A DNA stretch of 64,000 nucleotides from Dugong dugon (lineage: Eukaryota; Chordata; Mammalia; Sirenia; Dugongidae), in NCBI GenBank assembly GCA_030035585.1, contig CM057469.1, positions 14,378,501 to 14,442,500 of the forward strand. The letters run 5' to 3'. Both the position numbers and the translations under genes were made by a program. Below the pieces are notes generated by a model that did not search any database, was not told the origin of the DNA, and saw only the letters and a list, made by a program, of their open reading frames with translations. This document shows positions 1-11,129 of the stretch, one piece after another (position 1 is the first letter of the stretch; the number at the start of each line of letters is the position of its first letter).

Positions 1-815
1 TGGTGAAGCCAGCACAGTCTGTTCAGGGTAAGGTCATAGAAGTTTCACGGACAAATCCAAACTCCTTGAGGGACCGAATTACTGGGCTGAGGGCTGTGGA
101 ACCATGGTCTCAGGGAACATCTAGCTCAATTGGCATAACATAGTTTATAAAGAAAATGTTCTACATTTTACTTTGATGAGTAGCATCTGGGGTCTTAAAA
201 GCCTGTGAGCAGCCATCTAAGATACTCCACTGGTCTCACCCTGTCTAGAGCAAGGGAGACTGAAGAAAACCAAAGACGCAAGGGTAAGATTAGTCCAAAG
301 GACTAATGGACCACAGCTACCACAGCCTCTGCCAGACTGAGACTAACACAACAAGATGGTGCCCTGGTACCACCACTGACTGCTCTGACAGGGATCACAC
401 TAGAGGGTCCTGGAGAGGGCTGGAGAAAAATGTGGAACAAAATTCTAACTCCAAAAAAGACCAGACAGATCCAGTACCTGACAGATACTGGAGAAACCCT
501 GAGAGAATGGCCCCCAGACACCGTTTTAGCTCAGTAATGAAGTCACTCCTGAGGTTCACTGTTTAGCCAAAGATTAGACAGGCCCACACGACAAAACGAG
601 ACTACAAGGGCACAGCAGCTCAGGGGCAAGGATAAGAAGGCAGGAAGAGACAGGAAAGCTGGTAATAGGAAACCCAAGGCTGAGAAGGGAGAGTACTGAT
701 GTGTCATGGGGTTGTTAACCAATGTCATAAAACAATATGTGTACTTACTGCTTAATGAGAAGCTAGTTTGTTCTGTAAATCTTCATCTAAAGTACAATAA
801 AAACAAAAACAAAAG
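1..815 (+). mobile_element. L1 LINE, 3' UTR and tail (5' part outside window)
   Basis: This is the 3' untranslated region of a lineage-specific L1, sense orientation, ending in an A-rich tail near 795-815. The same roughly 0.8-0.9-kb sequence occurs in reverse at 32385-33270, 34165-35030 and 50430-51330, where it abuts recognisable L1 ORF2 C-terminal code, which identifies it. The open frames inside it differ between copies and are not genes. The body of the element lies upstream of the window, so its length and 5' target-site duplication cannot be judged. Confidence 0.85.
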
Positions 816-832
816 AAATTACAGATAGAAAA

Positions 833-1027
833 AAAAACTGCTGGGATTTTGATTAATATTGCTTTGAATATATAGATCAATATGGAAAAAACTGACATCT
901 TAGCAGTCTTTAAAGTGTCCAGAACATGATATAGCTTTCAATTTATTTAGGTCTTCTTTGATTTTTCTTGGCAGTGTTTTATAGTGCTCAGTGTATAAAT
1001 ATTGTACATTTTCATTTGATTTTTAAC
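833..1027 (-). mobile_element. Old L1M ORF2 fragment, left half
   Basis: In reverse this matches the general L1 ORF2 pattern (complement of the segment reading ttgattgggattgcattgaa and nearby). It is heavily diverged and carries no long ORF. It is separated from its continuation at about 2771-2935 by the RTE insertion between them. Confidence 0.6.
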
Positions 1028-2770
1028 TTCTTGTTGTTAGGTTCCAACTCATAGTGACCCTATGTAGAACAGAATGAAACACTGCCTGGTCCTGCACCAT
1101 CCTCACAATCGTTATGCTTGATCCCGTTGTTGCAGCCACTATGTCAAGCCATCTTATTGAGGGTCTTCCTCTTTTTCGCTGACCCTCTAGCTTACCAAGC
1201 ATGATGTCCTTCTCCAGGGACTGGTCCCTCCTGATAACATGTCCAAAGTGTGTAAGACAAAGTTTTGCCATCCTTGCTTCTGATGAGCATCCTGACTGTA
1301 TTTCTTCCAACACAGATTTGTTTGTTTTTCTGGCAGTCCACAGTGTATTCAATATTCTTTGCCAACACCATAATTCAAAGGCATCAATTCTTCTTCAGTC
1401 TTCCTTATTCATTCATTGTCCAGCTTTCACATGCATATGAGGTGATTGAAAACACCATGGCTTGAGTCAAGTACACCCGTTGATTGTCTATCCAAGTAAA
1501 ATGAAATCCTTGACAACTTCAATCTTTTCTCCATTTATCATGATGTTGCTTATTGGTCTAGTTGTGAGGATTTTTGTTTTCTTTATGTTGAGGTGTAATT
1601 CATACTGAAGGCTGTAGACTTTGATCTTCAGCAGTAAGTGCTTCAAGTCGTCTTCCCTTACAGCAATCAAAATTGTGTCATCTGCGTATTGCAGGCTTTT
1701 AATGAGTTTTCATTCAAGCCTGATGCCGCATTCTTCTTCATATAGTCCATTTTTTCAGATTATTTGTTCAGCATACAGACTGAATAAATACGGTGAAAGG
1801 ATACAACCTTGATGCACACCTTTCCTGACTTTAGACCACACAGTATCCTCTTGTTCTGTCCAAACAACTGCCGCTTGATCTATGTACAGGTTCTTCATGA
1901 GCACAATTAAGTGCTCTGGAATTCCCATTCTTCGCAACGTTATCCATAATTTTTTAAGATCCACACAGTTGAATGCCTTTGCATAGTCAATAAAACAGAG
2001 GTAAACATCTTTCTGGTATTCTCTGCTTTCAGCCATGATCCATCTGACATCAGCAATAATATCCCCTATTCCACGTCCTCTTCTGAATGCGGCTTAAATT
2101 TATGACAGTTCCCTGTTGAATTACTGCTGCAAGGGCTTTTGAATGATCCTCAGCAAAATTTTACTTATGTGTGATATTAATGATATTATTCGATAATTTC
2201 CTCATTCTGTTGGATAACCTTTCTTTGGAATGTGTACAGATATGGATGTCTTTCAGTCTGTTGGCCAGGTAGTTGTCTTCCAAGTTTCTTGGAATAGACA
2301 AGTAGGCACTTCCTGTGCTTCATCTGTTTGTTGAAACCTCTCAGTTGGTATTCCGTCAATTCCTGGAGCCTTGTTTTTCACCAATGCCCTCAGTGCAGCT
2401 TGGGCCTCTTCCTTTAGTACCATCAGTTCTTGATCATATGCTGCCTCCTTAAATGGTTGAATGTCAACCAGTTCTTTTTGGCACAATGACTCTGTGTAAT
2501 CTTTCCATCTTCTTTTGATGCTTCCTGCATTGTTTACTATTTTCCCCATAGAATCCTTCAGTATTGCAACTCGAGACGTGAATTTTCTCTTCAGTTCTTT
2601 CAGCTTCAGAAATGCTGAGCATGTTCTTCCCTTTTAGTTTTCTATCCCCAGGTCTTTGTATACTTCATTATAATACTTTATTTTGTCTTTTTGAGCTGCC
2701 CTCTGAAATCTTCTGTTCAGCTCTTACATCATCATTTCGTCCTTTTGCTTTAGCTGCTCTACCTTCAGTG
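1028..2770 (-). mobile_element. RTE1-type LINE, 5'-truncated, antisense
   Basis: The left edge is the reverse complement of the RTE 3' end (ttgttgttaggt...). Reading leftward from about 2770, it encodes the reverse transcriptase and C-terminal region of an RTE/BovB-clade ORF2. The minus-strand frame at 1755-2036 shows RT blocks such as YLCFIDYAKAFNCVD and GVHQGCILSPYLFSLYAEQI. Frames at 2253-2549, 1755-2036, 1488-1670 and 1023-1352 cover successive parts, so the ORF is broken by stops and frameshifts. The endonuclease domain is absent. It interrupts an old L1M. Confidence 0.9.
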
Positions 2771-2935
2771 CTATTATAAATGGTACTGTATTTTTAAATT
2801 CAATTTCTAAATTTTCACTAATAGCATGGAGAAACTATTGATTTTGTATATTAACCTTGTGTTTGTGACCTTCTAACTTCGTTACTAGTTGTAGTAGTTT
2901 TCTATAGATAATTTTTGATTTTCTGTTTAGACCAA
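2771..2935 (-). mobile_element. Old L1M ORF2 fragment, right half
   Basis: This continues the L1M seen at 833-1027 after the RTE insertion (attataaatggtactgtatt and onward resemble the reverse complement of the L1 ORF2 RT C-terminal region). It is heavily diverged, with no usable ORF. Confidence 0.55.
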
Positions 2936-3170
2936 GTGTCAGCAAGTTATGGCCCATGGAACAAATCCAGCTTGCCACCTGTTTTTGTAAATAAAATTTT
3001 ATTGTAACATCGCCACACCCATTTGTGTATGTATTATCTGTGGCTGCTTTTGCACTACAAAAGCAGATTTAAATAGTTATGACAGAAGCGTTATGGCCCA
3101 CAGAGAGTAAAATATTTACTATGTGGCCCCTTAGAGAAAAAGTTTTCTGACCCCTGCTCTAGGGCAACCA
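2936..3170. mobile_element. Short non-autonomous hAT-type DNA transposon
   Basis: A roughly 230-base element that starts with a diverged gtgtcagcaag and ends with ttttctgacccctg, approximate inverted repeats. The interior (tatggcccatggaacaaatc ... aaaatatttactatgtggcc) matches a widespread mammalian hAT MITE pattern from memory. It has no coding capacity. Family name left open. Confidence 0.65.
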
Positions 3171-3921
3171 CTAAAAGAGAGTAAACAGGTTTAACACTGA
3201 AAAGATAATAGAAAGGAATAATTGAAAGAATAAAAAATATTTGGTTAATCTGAAGTAGGCATCCTGACAAGCTAATGCAAATTGCTATTATTATTATTAT
3301 TACTTTTACCACTTCCATGTATCTGCTAAAACTTTTGTAACATTTTAATTCCATTTATCCTCCTCTTGCCTTTCATACTCTTGTTTTACATGTATTTTAA
3401 ATGTATTTTTAGCTGTCCATATACTTTAAACTCTAAAAGTCATGATAAGGATTGTCTTAAATGTTCAGTATCCGTTTATATTTACCCATATATTTACTGT
3501 TTTCTTTCCTTCTGTTTGTTTATTTATCTGTCTGGGATCATCTTCCCTGCTAGAGATGCATTTTTTAGTTTTTAATTGTTTAAATACATCTGTATGTCAC
3601 CTTCACTTCTGAAGGATATTTTCACTGGGTATAGAGTTCTTAAAAATGTTAAAATCTTTTGAAAGATTTTTCAGTTTATTTTTATTTTTTTCTCACAGTA
3701 TAACTCACCAGAAATTCTGAGCCAGCAAGGGCCTCTGCCAGCATCGATGGTTGTTCTCAGATTCACTTGCTGTGGCTTCTGCTCATTATGGGATCCTCTC
3801 ATTTTGAGGTTGAGCATTTATTGGTGATTTTTGATCCCTCACAGGTCCTGCTGCTGTTGGGTGATTTGGGTCTACCTACCTGTATTTTAGGGTTGAAGAT
3901 ATAATCTGTGGATTTTTTTTT
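3171..3921 (-). mobile_element. Diverged old L1M remnant (partly unassigned)
   Basis: AT-rich sequence. The clearest L1-like antisense stretch is near 3595-3700 (ctgaaggatattttcactggg). The 3170-3590 part is only weakly recognisable and could be unique intron. No exon-like ORF with splice signals was seen. Confidence 0.4.
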
Positions 3922-5361
3922 CAATTGAAATATTTCAACAAACGGATGCAGCGCTGGGAGTGCTCACTGAAGTATGCCACGAAATTTGGAAGACAGCTAC
4001 CTGGCCAACCGACTGGAAGAGATCCATATTTATGCCTATTCCCAAGAATGGTGATCCAACTGAATGCGGAAATTATCGAACAATATCATTAATATCACAT
4101 GAAAGTATATTTTTGCTGAAGATCATACAAAAGCGACTACAGCAGTATATTGATGGGGAACTGCCAGAAATTCAGGCCGGATTCAGAAAAGGACATGGAA
4201 CCATTTATATCATGGCTGGTGTCAGACGGATCATGCTGAAAGCAGAGAATACCAGGAAGATGATTACCTGTGTTTTATTGACTATGCAAAGGCATTCCAC
4301 TGTGTGGATCATAACAAATTACGGATAACATTACAGAGAATGGGAATTCCAGAACACTTAATTGTGCTCATGAGGAACCTGTACATAGATCAAGAGACAG
4401 TTTGTTCAGACAGAACAAGGGGATACTGCATGGTTTAAAGTCAGGAAAGGTGTGTGTCAGGGTCGTATCCTTTCACCATACTTATTCAATCTGTATGCTG
4501 AGCAAATAATCCAAGAAGCTAGAATATAGGAAGAAGAATGGGGCATCAGGACTGGAGGAAGACTCATTAACAACCTGCGTTATGCAGATGACACAACCTT
4601 GCTTGCTGAAAGTGAAGAGGAATTGAAGTACTTGCTGATGAAGATCAAAGACCACAGCCTTCTGTATGGATTACACCTCAACATAAAGAAAACAAAAATC
4701 CTCACAACTGGACCGTTAAGCAGCATCCTGATAAATGGAGAAAAGATTGACGTTGTCAAGGATTTCGTTTTACTTGGATCCAAAATCAACGCCTGTGGAA
4801 GCAGCAGTCAAGAAATCAAAAGACGCATTGCATTGGGCACATCTGCTGCAAAAGACCTCTTTAAGGTGTTGAAAGGCAAAGATCTCACCTTGAAGACTAA
4901 GATGCACCTGACCCAAGCCATGGTATTTTCAGTCGCATCATATGCATGCGAAAACTGGACAATGAATAAGGAAGACCGAAGAGGAATTGATGCCTTTGAA
5001 TTGTGGTGTTGGCGAAGAATATTGAATATACCATGGACTGCCAAAAGAACCAACGAATCTGTCTTGGAAGAAGTACAACCAGAATGCTCCTTAGAAGCAA
5101 GGATGGTGAGACTATGTCTTACATACTTTGGACATGTTGTCAGGAGGGATCAGTCCCTGGTGAAGGACATCATGCTTGGTAGAGGGCCAGCGAAAAAAAG
5201 GAAGACCCTCAACGAGATGGATTGACACAGTGGCTGCAACAGTGGGCTCAAGAATAACGATTACGAGCATGGTGCAGGACCAGGCAGTGTTTCGTTTTGT
5301 AGTACATAGGGCCGCTATGAGTCGGAAGCAACTCGATGGCACCTAACAACAACAACAACTA
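3922..5361 (+). mobile_element. RTE1-type LINE, 5'-truncated, sense
   Basis: Begins within the RT N-terminal region (tttcaacaaacggatgcagc) and ends in cacctaacaacaacaacaac. RT code is visible, including an intact YADD catalytic motif at 4581-4592. A 208-codon open frame at 4599-5225 follows directly and covers the RTE C-terminal region. Upstream RT blocks are split among frames (for example 3960-4328), so the ORF is broken. The endonuclease is missing through 5' truncation. It lies in the sense direction of the host gene. Confidence 0.92.
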
Positions 5362-6115
5362 TTCTAGTTCCTCTGTATTTTTTTTATGAGGAAACTTGGA
5401 AAGATTAAAAAGAGAAACAACTCACTATTCTGTTGCTATGGTCTTGTTGCCAGAAACTCCTAATGCCTTTATTTTAACCTTAACTTTTCTACCTTATTTT
5501 AGATGTGTATCTTATAAATAACATTATGGTTTTATTTTGCTTTTAACGCAATCTGATAGTTTCTGTCTTCTGATGGAGAAAGTGAACCTCTTTGCATTTA
5601 GTAATAACTGATATGCTTTGATTTTATTCCTTCTATTTTATTTATCGAGCCCTGGTGGCACAGTGGTTAAGAGTTTGGCTGCTAACCGAAAAGGTCAGCA
5701 GTTCAAAGCCACCAGCCACTCTTCAGAAACTTTATGAGGAAGTTATACTCTGTCCTATAGGGTTGCTATGAATGGGAATCGAGTTAGCGGCAACTGGTTT
5801 GGTTTTTGGTTTTTTATTTATGCTTATATTTATTTTACTTTGTTACTGTTTCTTCTCTTTTCCTTTAGCAGTTTTTCTATTTTTAATAATTCAGTCAAAT
5901 GTCTCTTCATTCTCAACACCCCTTTCTACCCCATGTCTTAGAGTTCTATATGCTTATTGGTTTTTTTGTAGTTTCTTCCTCTTCCTAACAATCAGGATTA
6001 AAATATTTCTGTATTAGTATATATTTTTAAATCTACATTTCTCATAAAAATGCTCAATTTTTCAACTCACTTTCCTCACTTAAGGTTTGTAGAATGCTTT
6101 TCTTCCAACTGTTCC
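5362..6115 (-). mobile_element. Old L1M fragment, split by an AfroSINE
   Basis: Antisense, diverged L1 ORF2 sequence on both sides of the AfroSINE at 5647-5811. The part after the SINE (5822-5935) is the source of non-SINE sequence found again at about 9000-9114. No ORF is retained. It ends about 75 bases before the splice acceptor of the first dynein exon. Confidence 0.6.
5647..5811 (+). mobile_element. AfroSINE with target-site duplication
   Basis: Complete tRNA-derived SINE: 5' end gagccctggtggcacagtgg, tRNA-like body, and a 3' part diverged from the usual gagtcggaatcgactcg. It is flanked by perfect 10-base direct repeats ttttatttat at 5636-5645 and 5812-5821. The target was an old L1M. 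This fixes the ancestral locus from which the patch at 8847-9114 was copied. Confidence 0.93.
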
Positions 6116-6191
6116 TCATCCTGGTGAAATGAGACATGTAATTTTAAAAAAGATAATGCTTCTTTTTTATTCTTCTCGTTTCTTAATCTAG

Positions 6192-6324
6192 AATATACAA
6201 GGACATTTTACCTTTCGTTGACAAGACTTCTTTGAAAAATGACAATGAAGAACTCAATGATTCAAACCCATATATCACTAATTTTCTAAAATCAGAAGTA
6301 AAAACAGAAGTTGACTTTAATGAG
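6192..6324 (+). CDS. DNAH14: Dynein heavy chain exon A (stem)
   Basis: First exon of the gene in this window: 133 bases after a pyrimidine-rich acceptor (ttctcgtttcttaatctag), followed by the donor gag|gtaaaa. It enters with two bases of a codon from an upstream exon and ends in phase 0; the frame has 44 open codons. The peptide is hydrophilic and includes DILPFVDKTSLKN. The residues show no family signature of their own. The call rests on the in-frame join to exon B, good splice signals and absence of repeat similarity. It belongs to the poorly conserved N-terminal stem, which in axonemal dyneins serves docking and subunit binding. Confidence 0.62.
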
Positions 6325-6485
6325 GTAAAATGGTCTTAAAAATATGAACATAGATTTTTGATATAAAATGAATTACGCTTTAGAATAAAAAATATGATTT
6401 ATGATTTCTACTCACAATTTCTTGCCTGACACACACACAAACATCTGCTCCGTTAGAAAGCTGTAGTTACACCTGTCTCATTTGG

Positions 6486-6620
6486 TTCCTTTGCTCATTC
6501 ATTCAGCAAATAGTTATTGAGTGCTTACTACGTAATAGGCACTGAACTAGGCATTGGAGATACAGCAGTGAGTAGAACAAATTGGAGTTTTACTGGGGGA
6601 AGCAGTGCACAAATGTGATG
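6486..6620 (+). mobile_element. L2 LINE 3'-end fragment
   Basis: Resembles the L2 3' end in sense direction: cattcattcagcaaatagtt, then a diverged 'last section ... gcactgaactaggcattgg ... gatacagcagtgagtagaac'. Ancient and non-coding. Confidence 0.6.
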
Positions 6621-6624
6621 TCAG

Positions 6625-7335
6625 GGAATAATGAGTACTATGAAGAAAAATACAAGAAGGTAAGGGAATACAGAGTGATGTTGTCTGCTAATTTACATGG
6701 GAAGGGTCGGGGAAGGCCATCCTACCTAAAGTAGCAATCACTCTTCTCTACTTCCACTACCATGCACTTCAAACCCGCTTTGCTTTTCTTCAGACCACTT
6801 TTGTTGATTTTGCTCTTAACTTTAAAATAACATGAGGCAAATATGAAAAGAATCAAAGGAATCCTAGAGTGCCTTCCATTAGGAAACCTTTTCTTGCCAC
6901 GAACAATTGTCTTCCTCTCCCCTGGCATTGTTTTTTGGAGGATTTAAACTTTATATGGTAGGTGCTTGTAGTATTTGGCAAAAGCAATGTTTTTATTAGA
7001 TGATACTGTATAATATGTGCTTTATAATATTCTCCCCTTTAAATATTTTAGGTATATTTGGTAACAAAGTAAAGTGTCCACATGTAGTTTGAAATCTGGA
7101 AATATACGTGCTAAAATATTAACAGTGATTATCCATAGGTGGTAGGATTCTGGATAATTTTTACCTTCTTATATATACATTTCTACATAATTTGAACTTT
7201 GAACAATACATATACATTGCATTTACAAAGTCTTTATTAAATATATCATACCTGCAAAAATGTATGCTGCATGAGTGCAGTTTAAAGTATAATTAAGCAA
7301 ATACTCATATAGATTTCACTGAGCTTCAAAGTCTT
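6625..7335. other. Intronic sequence, nothing recognised
   Basis: AT-rich sequence in the A-B intron. The open frame at 6722-6928 on the minus strand has no family features or splice context. No repeat family could be assigned by eye. Confidence 0.5.
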
Positions 7336-8806
7336 TAATGTCTCCTACGTATCCTTCCTTGGTAAAACAATTTATTTCCCCACTCCACTGTTGATGGGTT
7401 ATTTTTAGTTTTTGTTATTACATACAATTCTGCCACAAACATTCTAGTATATGTCTCCTCCTGGTACATATGAACAAGTGTTGCTCTTAGAAATATTGCT
7501 AAGGAGTGAAATTTCTGGGTGAAAAGGCATGCATATTTCAGCTGTACTGAGTAATGTGAAATTATTTTCCAAAGTGCTTGTACCAATTTACACAACCATT
7601 AGCAGTGCAAAAGTTTTCATTGTTCCGTATTCTCCCTAACTTAATGTTTTTGCCAATTAGATGGGTGTGAGATAGCATTTCAATGTGGTTTTAATTTTTA
7701 TTTCCCTAATTGCTAGTTTGGGTGACCAAAATTTCATGTTATTGTTGATTCATGTTTCATTTTCTGTGTATTTTGCCCATTCATCTATTGAGATTTTTTA
7801 TTATTATTTTGTAGGAATTCTTTATATATATTGCAGTTATCTTCTCCCACTGGATGACTTATTTTTTGTTTTCATTTCTTTATATGGTGTATACTATAAT
7901 GGGATTTATCAATCCTTTCATTTATATTAGTGTTTGAAATTATTCTGCATCCTAAAGTCATAAAGATTTTCTCCTGAACTTTTTTTTAATGTTAAAATTT
8001 CATTTTCTTTTTCTTCCTTTTTAAAATAATTTATTTTATTTTGTTCTTGCTGTTGAGAATATGCACCAATTCCACAATTTCTACATGTACAATTTAGTGA
8101 CACTGATTACATTCTTTGAGTTGTGCCACCATTCTCACCCTCCTTTTCAAAGATATTTCTCCCTTGTTAACATAAACTCACTGCTCCCTAAGTTTCCTGT
8201 CTAATCATTTGATTTGCTGTTGTCCATTTGATGAAATCTAGATAGATCTTAAAAGAGCACATTTTTTACTAATTAAGCTAACCTATTGTTTGGTTTAAAG
8301 AAGACTCCAGGGAGTATTTTTGTTTTAAGGTTTAAAGATGATCTCTGGGCAATAGTTTCAGTGGTTTAGCCAGCCTCCATGGCTCCAGAAAGTCTGGAGT
8401 CCAGGATAAATTGAAATTCTGTTCTGGATTTTTCCTCTTTTGATCAGGGTTCCTCTATTGATTCTTTGATCAAGTTGTTCAGTAATGATAGCCAGGCATC
8501 AAAAGTCGCAGATGTTCATGGAGGCAATTAGCTACATATTCCATTTCCTCCTCCTATTCCTGACTCTCCTTTCTCTGTTGCTCCAGATGAGTAGAGGCCA
8601 GTTGTTGTACTTTGAAAGGCCGTTTGCAGGCTTTTAAGACCCCAGGCACTACCCAATGAACCAGGAGGTAGAACAGAAGCACTAAACACTATATTAAGGC
8701 AATTGACTGAAATATCTCATGATCTTCTAAAAGTTTTAAAGTTTGTCCTTCATATTTAAGACTTTAATTCATCTGGAAATGATTTTTGTATATGGTGTAC
8801 AGTAAG
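7336..8806 (-). mobile_element. Old L1M interrupted by a later L1 3' UTR (8008-8720)
   Basis: Antisense L1M ORF2 sequence runs from about 7340 to 8005 (caaagtgcttgtaccaattt, then tttaatttttatttccctaa) and resumes at about 8721-8806 (ttcatctggaaatgattttt). Between them, 8008-8720 resembles an L1 3' UTR type (gctgttgagaatatgcacca) with a T-rich left edge, so a 5'-truncated antisense L1 inserted into an older L1M. The join ttttctcctga / tcttctaaaagtttt reconstructs a continuous L1M. Confidence 0.6.
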
Positions 8807-9386
8807 CGTCTTGGTTATGTAGTGCTCCTATAACAAAAATACCACAAGTGGTTAAGAGTTTGGCTGCTAACCAAAAAAGTCAGCAGTTCAAAGCCACCAG
8901 CCACTCTTCAGAAACCTTGTGAGGAAGTTATACTCTGTCCTATAGGGTTGCTATGAATGGGAATCGAGTTAGCGGCAACTGGTTTGGTTTTTGGTTTTTT
9001 ATTTATGCTTATATTTATTTTACTCTGTTACTGTTTCTTCTCTTTTCCTTTAGCAGTTTTTCTATTTTTAATAATTCAGTCAAATGTCTCTTCATTTTCA
9101 ACACCCCTTTCTACTCCTGAATTCAGAATGCTGGCTCTAGGGGAAGACTTTGCTCTGGGGGAAAATCCTTGTCTCAGCTTCTCTAGTGTTCTTCTCTGTG
9201 TTCTTGGAGATCTCCACTTGGCATCTATATTTCCCCATTCATGCTGTCTTGCTTCTGTGACTAATGTGCTCCTTTTATATCTCAAAACTGGTTAGGTTTA
9301 AGACATAACAAAGAAAAGACATTGGCTAGGCTCGTTAACATAACAAAGAAAACCCTGTTCCCAAATGGGATTACTTCCGCAGGTAT
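8807..9386 (-). mobile_element. MaLR-like solo LTR, antisense, with a copied patch inside
   Basis: The outer parts (8807-8846: tagtgctcctataacaaaaa; 9117-9375: gaattcagaatgctggctct to ccaaatgggattacttccgc) are the reverse complement of the LTR-like element at 27057-27554. About 60 bases of the element are missing in the middle and replaced by 8847-9114. The 27057 copy starts tgttatgg and ends gaca, as LTRs do. There is no internal retroviral region here. Family assignment is tentative. Confidence 0.6.
8847..9114 (+). repeat. Patch copied from 5662-5929, same orientation
   Basis: 268 bases that match 5662-5929 with no length change and about six substitutions counted by eye. They contain a 5'-truncated AfroSINE (from tggttaagagtttgg) plus about 110 bases of the old L1M that flanks the source SINE. 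It lacks its own poly(A) and target-site duplication, and replaces part of an LTR. At the left joint the LTR (ccacaagtgg) and source (gcacagtgg) share short homology. Confidence 0.88.
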
Positions 9387-9387
9387 A

Positions 9388-9597
9388 CACCAAAAACCAA
9401 ACCCATGGCAGTCAAGTTGATTCCGACTCATAGCGGCCCTACAGGACAGAGTAGAACTGTCCATAGGGTTTCCAAGGCTGTAATCTTTACGGAAGCAGAC
9501 TGTCACATCTTTCTCCCACGGAGCAGCTGGTCGGTTCAAACTGCTGACCTTTTGTTTAGCAGCTGAGTGCTTAACCACTGTGCCACCAAGGATCCTA
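9388..9597 (-). mobile_element. AfroSINE, long subtype, antisense
   Basis: Reverse complement of an AfroSINE from its 3' part (aaaccaaacccatggcagtc) to its tRNA-like 5' end (gtgccaccaaggatcc). It carries the extra internal segment (reverse: gtggcagtctgcttccgt-like) also seen at 15994-16207. It sits just right of the LTR at 8807-9386. Confidence 0.9.
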
Positions 9598-9949
9598 AAA
9601 GCCTGCTATTGGGGCTTATTTATACTGTTAATTACCTTTATTTGTTAATGAATGGAACTAAAAGCTAGAGTTCTAGCAGGTGGTTCAGATGACAGCCCTG
9701 AGAAACACATACTGGTAATTATGCAATGGATGCCTCAAGCATAACAGATTATTTATGGGATATGAGGCATCAATAGATTAATTGAGAACCCAAGCCTCGA
9801 CAGAACCTAAGAGCAATTACATCGTGTAAATAACCTATTGATACCTTAAATACTCCTGTTATTTTTCAGTGGGGGTGCCTATGCTAGTATATGTATATTA
9901 AGCTGAAGAACTAGGACTTATGTTAATGGATTTGAATTGTATTCTTGAT
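9598..9949. other. Intronic sequence, nothing recognised
   Basis: About 350 bases of AT-rich intron without a recognisable repeat, ORF or splice signal pair. Confidence 0.45.
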
Positions 9950-10130
9950 TTGTAGTTCTTAAACCTGGGTACACAGTAGATTCATCTGTTCAGATTTTAA
10001 ATGTTTGAGATTCCTGAGCTCTGCCCCTAACTTTTTAACTTAAAATTTCTGAGGATAGGGCCTGGAAATTTATATTTTAACAAACTCTCCACTGATTATT
10101 ATGGAGTCACTCTGGCATCAATTTATAAAG
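9950..10130. mobile_element. Ancient MER5-like hAT fragment
   Basis: The pattern gtagttcttaaacctgggta ... gagctctgcccctaac ... ggcctggaaatttatatttt resembles the widely distributed MER5 type of hAT MITE, much diverged. Non-coding. Confidence 0.5.
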
Positions 10131-10335
10131 TCTTTTTGGGGGAACTCTATACTGTTTATATTAATTTATTCATTTTAACACAGAAGTATCATGTATATGG
10201 TAATACAGTGGTATTCAGTTATACTGGAGTTATGATTTATCATTTAAAATTTAGGTCTGTATTACCCTAAATTAAAAAGAAATGCTCTGTTAGCCTTATG
10301 GTGTCATTGATACCCCAACGTATCTGTCACATTAG

Positions 10336-10594
10336 ATTTTGAATAGTATTAAAGTGGAGACAGATTTAAGAAAAATATATGCACCAATATTTGAAGTACA
10401 TCTACGTTTGAGAATTCCTGCTGATAGTTATCCTCCAGAAGATTCTGAGGAGAACATTTATGAATCTGACAAGCACCCTAGGAAATCTGTGGTGTATTTT
10501 GAAGATGAAACATCAGATAATGATAGTGAGGAACTGCCTGCAAAAGTCGATAAAACAAAAGAATTTAGTTACAACCTTGAAGGACGTCTCTTAG
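10336..10594 (+). CDS. DNAH14: Dynein heavy chain exon B (stem, acidic)
   Basis: 259 bases, from acceptor cacattag to donor ttag|gtaaga. It enters in phase 0 and ends with one base of a codon (phase 1). Of its 86 codons, the first part (YAPIFEVHLRLRIP) looks folded and the second half is acidic (EDSEENIYES and later FEDETSDNDSEELP), probably a flexible segment in the distal stem. The first bases, att ttg aat, read through from exon A; a TTG inside it is not a start codon. Not a complete gene. Confidence 0.78.
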
Positions 10595-10849
10595 GTAAGA
10601 TGAGTAAGACTATTAAGAATGGAGGAAAATACCTTAACAGTCAGAAACAAGTGAGGGGAATTTTTAATAGTTTGTATATTATTGATTTATAGGTATAAGA
10701 TTTTAAAAAGTTTTAAGATAAACAATGCTCAAGTGAGCATAAACCTAATCACAGGTTATTTGTGGTACATGTAAGTGATAACACCATTATTCATTTTCAT
10801 TTCAATCCATATACAATTTCTCACTGAGGGGGCCTGAAGACTCCCTTCA

Positions 10850-11010
10850 TCAGGATGAATAGCAACTGGGATACCTGTTAAAAACGCAGACTCTTAGACT
10901 CCATCTCAGACCTCCTTAATCAGAATCTCAGGATGGGGTTTACTGCTTGAATACTGTCACATGACCTTTCCAGTTTATTCTTATGGTATTTGGAAAGCAC
11001 TGACATTTAT
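10850..11010. mobile_element. Ancient MER5-like hAT fragment
   Basis: Within the 489-base B-C intron. The pattern gatacctgttaaaaacgcag, then aatcagaatctcaggatggg is typical of decayed MER5-type elements. It stops about 75 bases before the exon C acceptor. Confidence 0.5.
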
Positions 11011-11083
11011 CAACTTTTCATTTTGCTAATATGGATATCAATCAGTTTTTTTTTTCTCTCTTTCTTGCAATGGATTCTAATAG

Positions 11084-11129
11084 ACATGGAAATTGCAACT
11101 AAGTCTGAGAATAAATGCACGTATGAAGA
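11084..11129 (+). CDS. DNAH14: Dynein heavy chain exon C (46-base exon)
   Basis: A small exon with a long pyrimidine tract (about 11047-11065) before the acceptor ttctaatag and a strong donor aga|gtaagt. Its two leading bases complete the codon begun in exon B, and it ends with two bases that exon D completes. The peptide is DMEIATKSENKCTYE. It is supported by phase agreement on both sides and strong splice sites; the sequence itself is too short to match a family. Reading on past its donor would give a stop (tga aga g|taa-type), so splicing is required. Confidence 0.65.

Noticed and set aside
4599-5225. 208-codon open frame, longest clean plus-strand ORF near the left end
   Set aside because: It is the C-terminal part of a 5'-truncated RTE LINE and recurs in other RTE copies of the window; not a host gene.
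5646-5720. Functional tRNA gene
   Set aside because: The tRNA-like part belongs to an AfroSINE; the same sequence is repeated at many places with a SINE body and tail.
10339-10692. 117-codon open frame taken as a separate gene
   Set aside because: Starts at a TTG within exon B of the dynein gene and runs past its splice donor; real coding ends at 10594.
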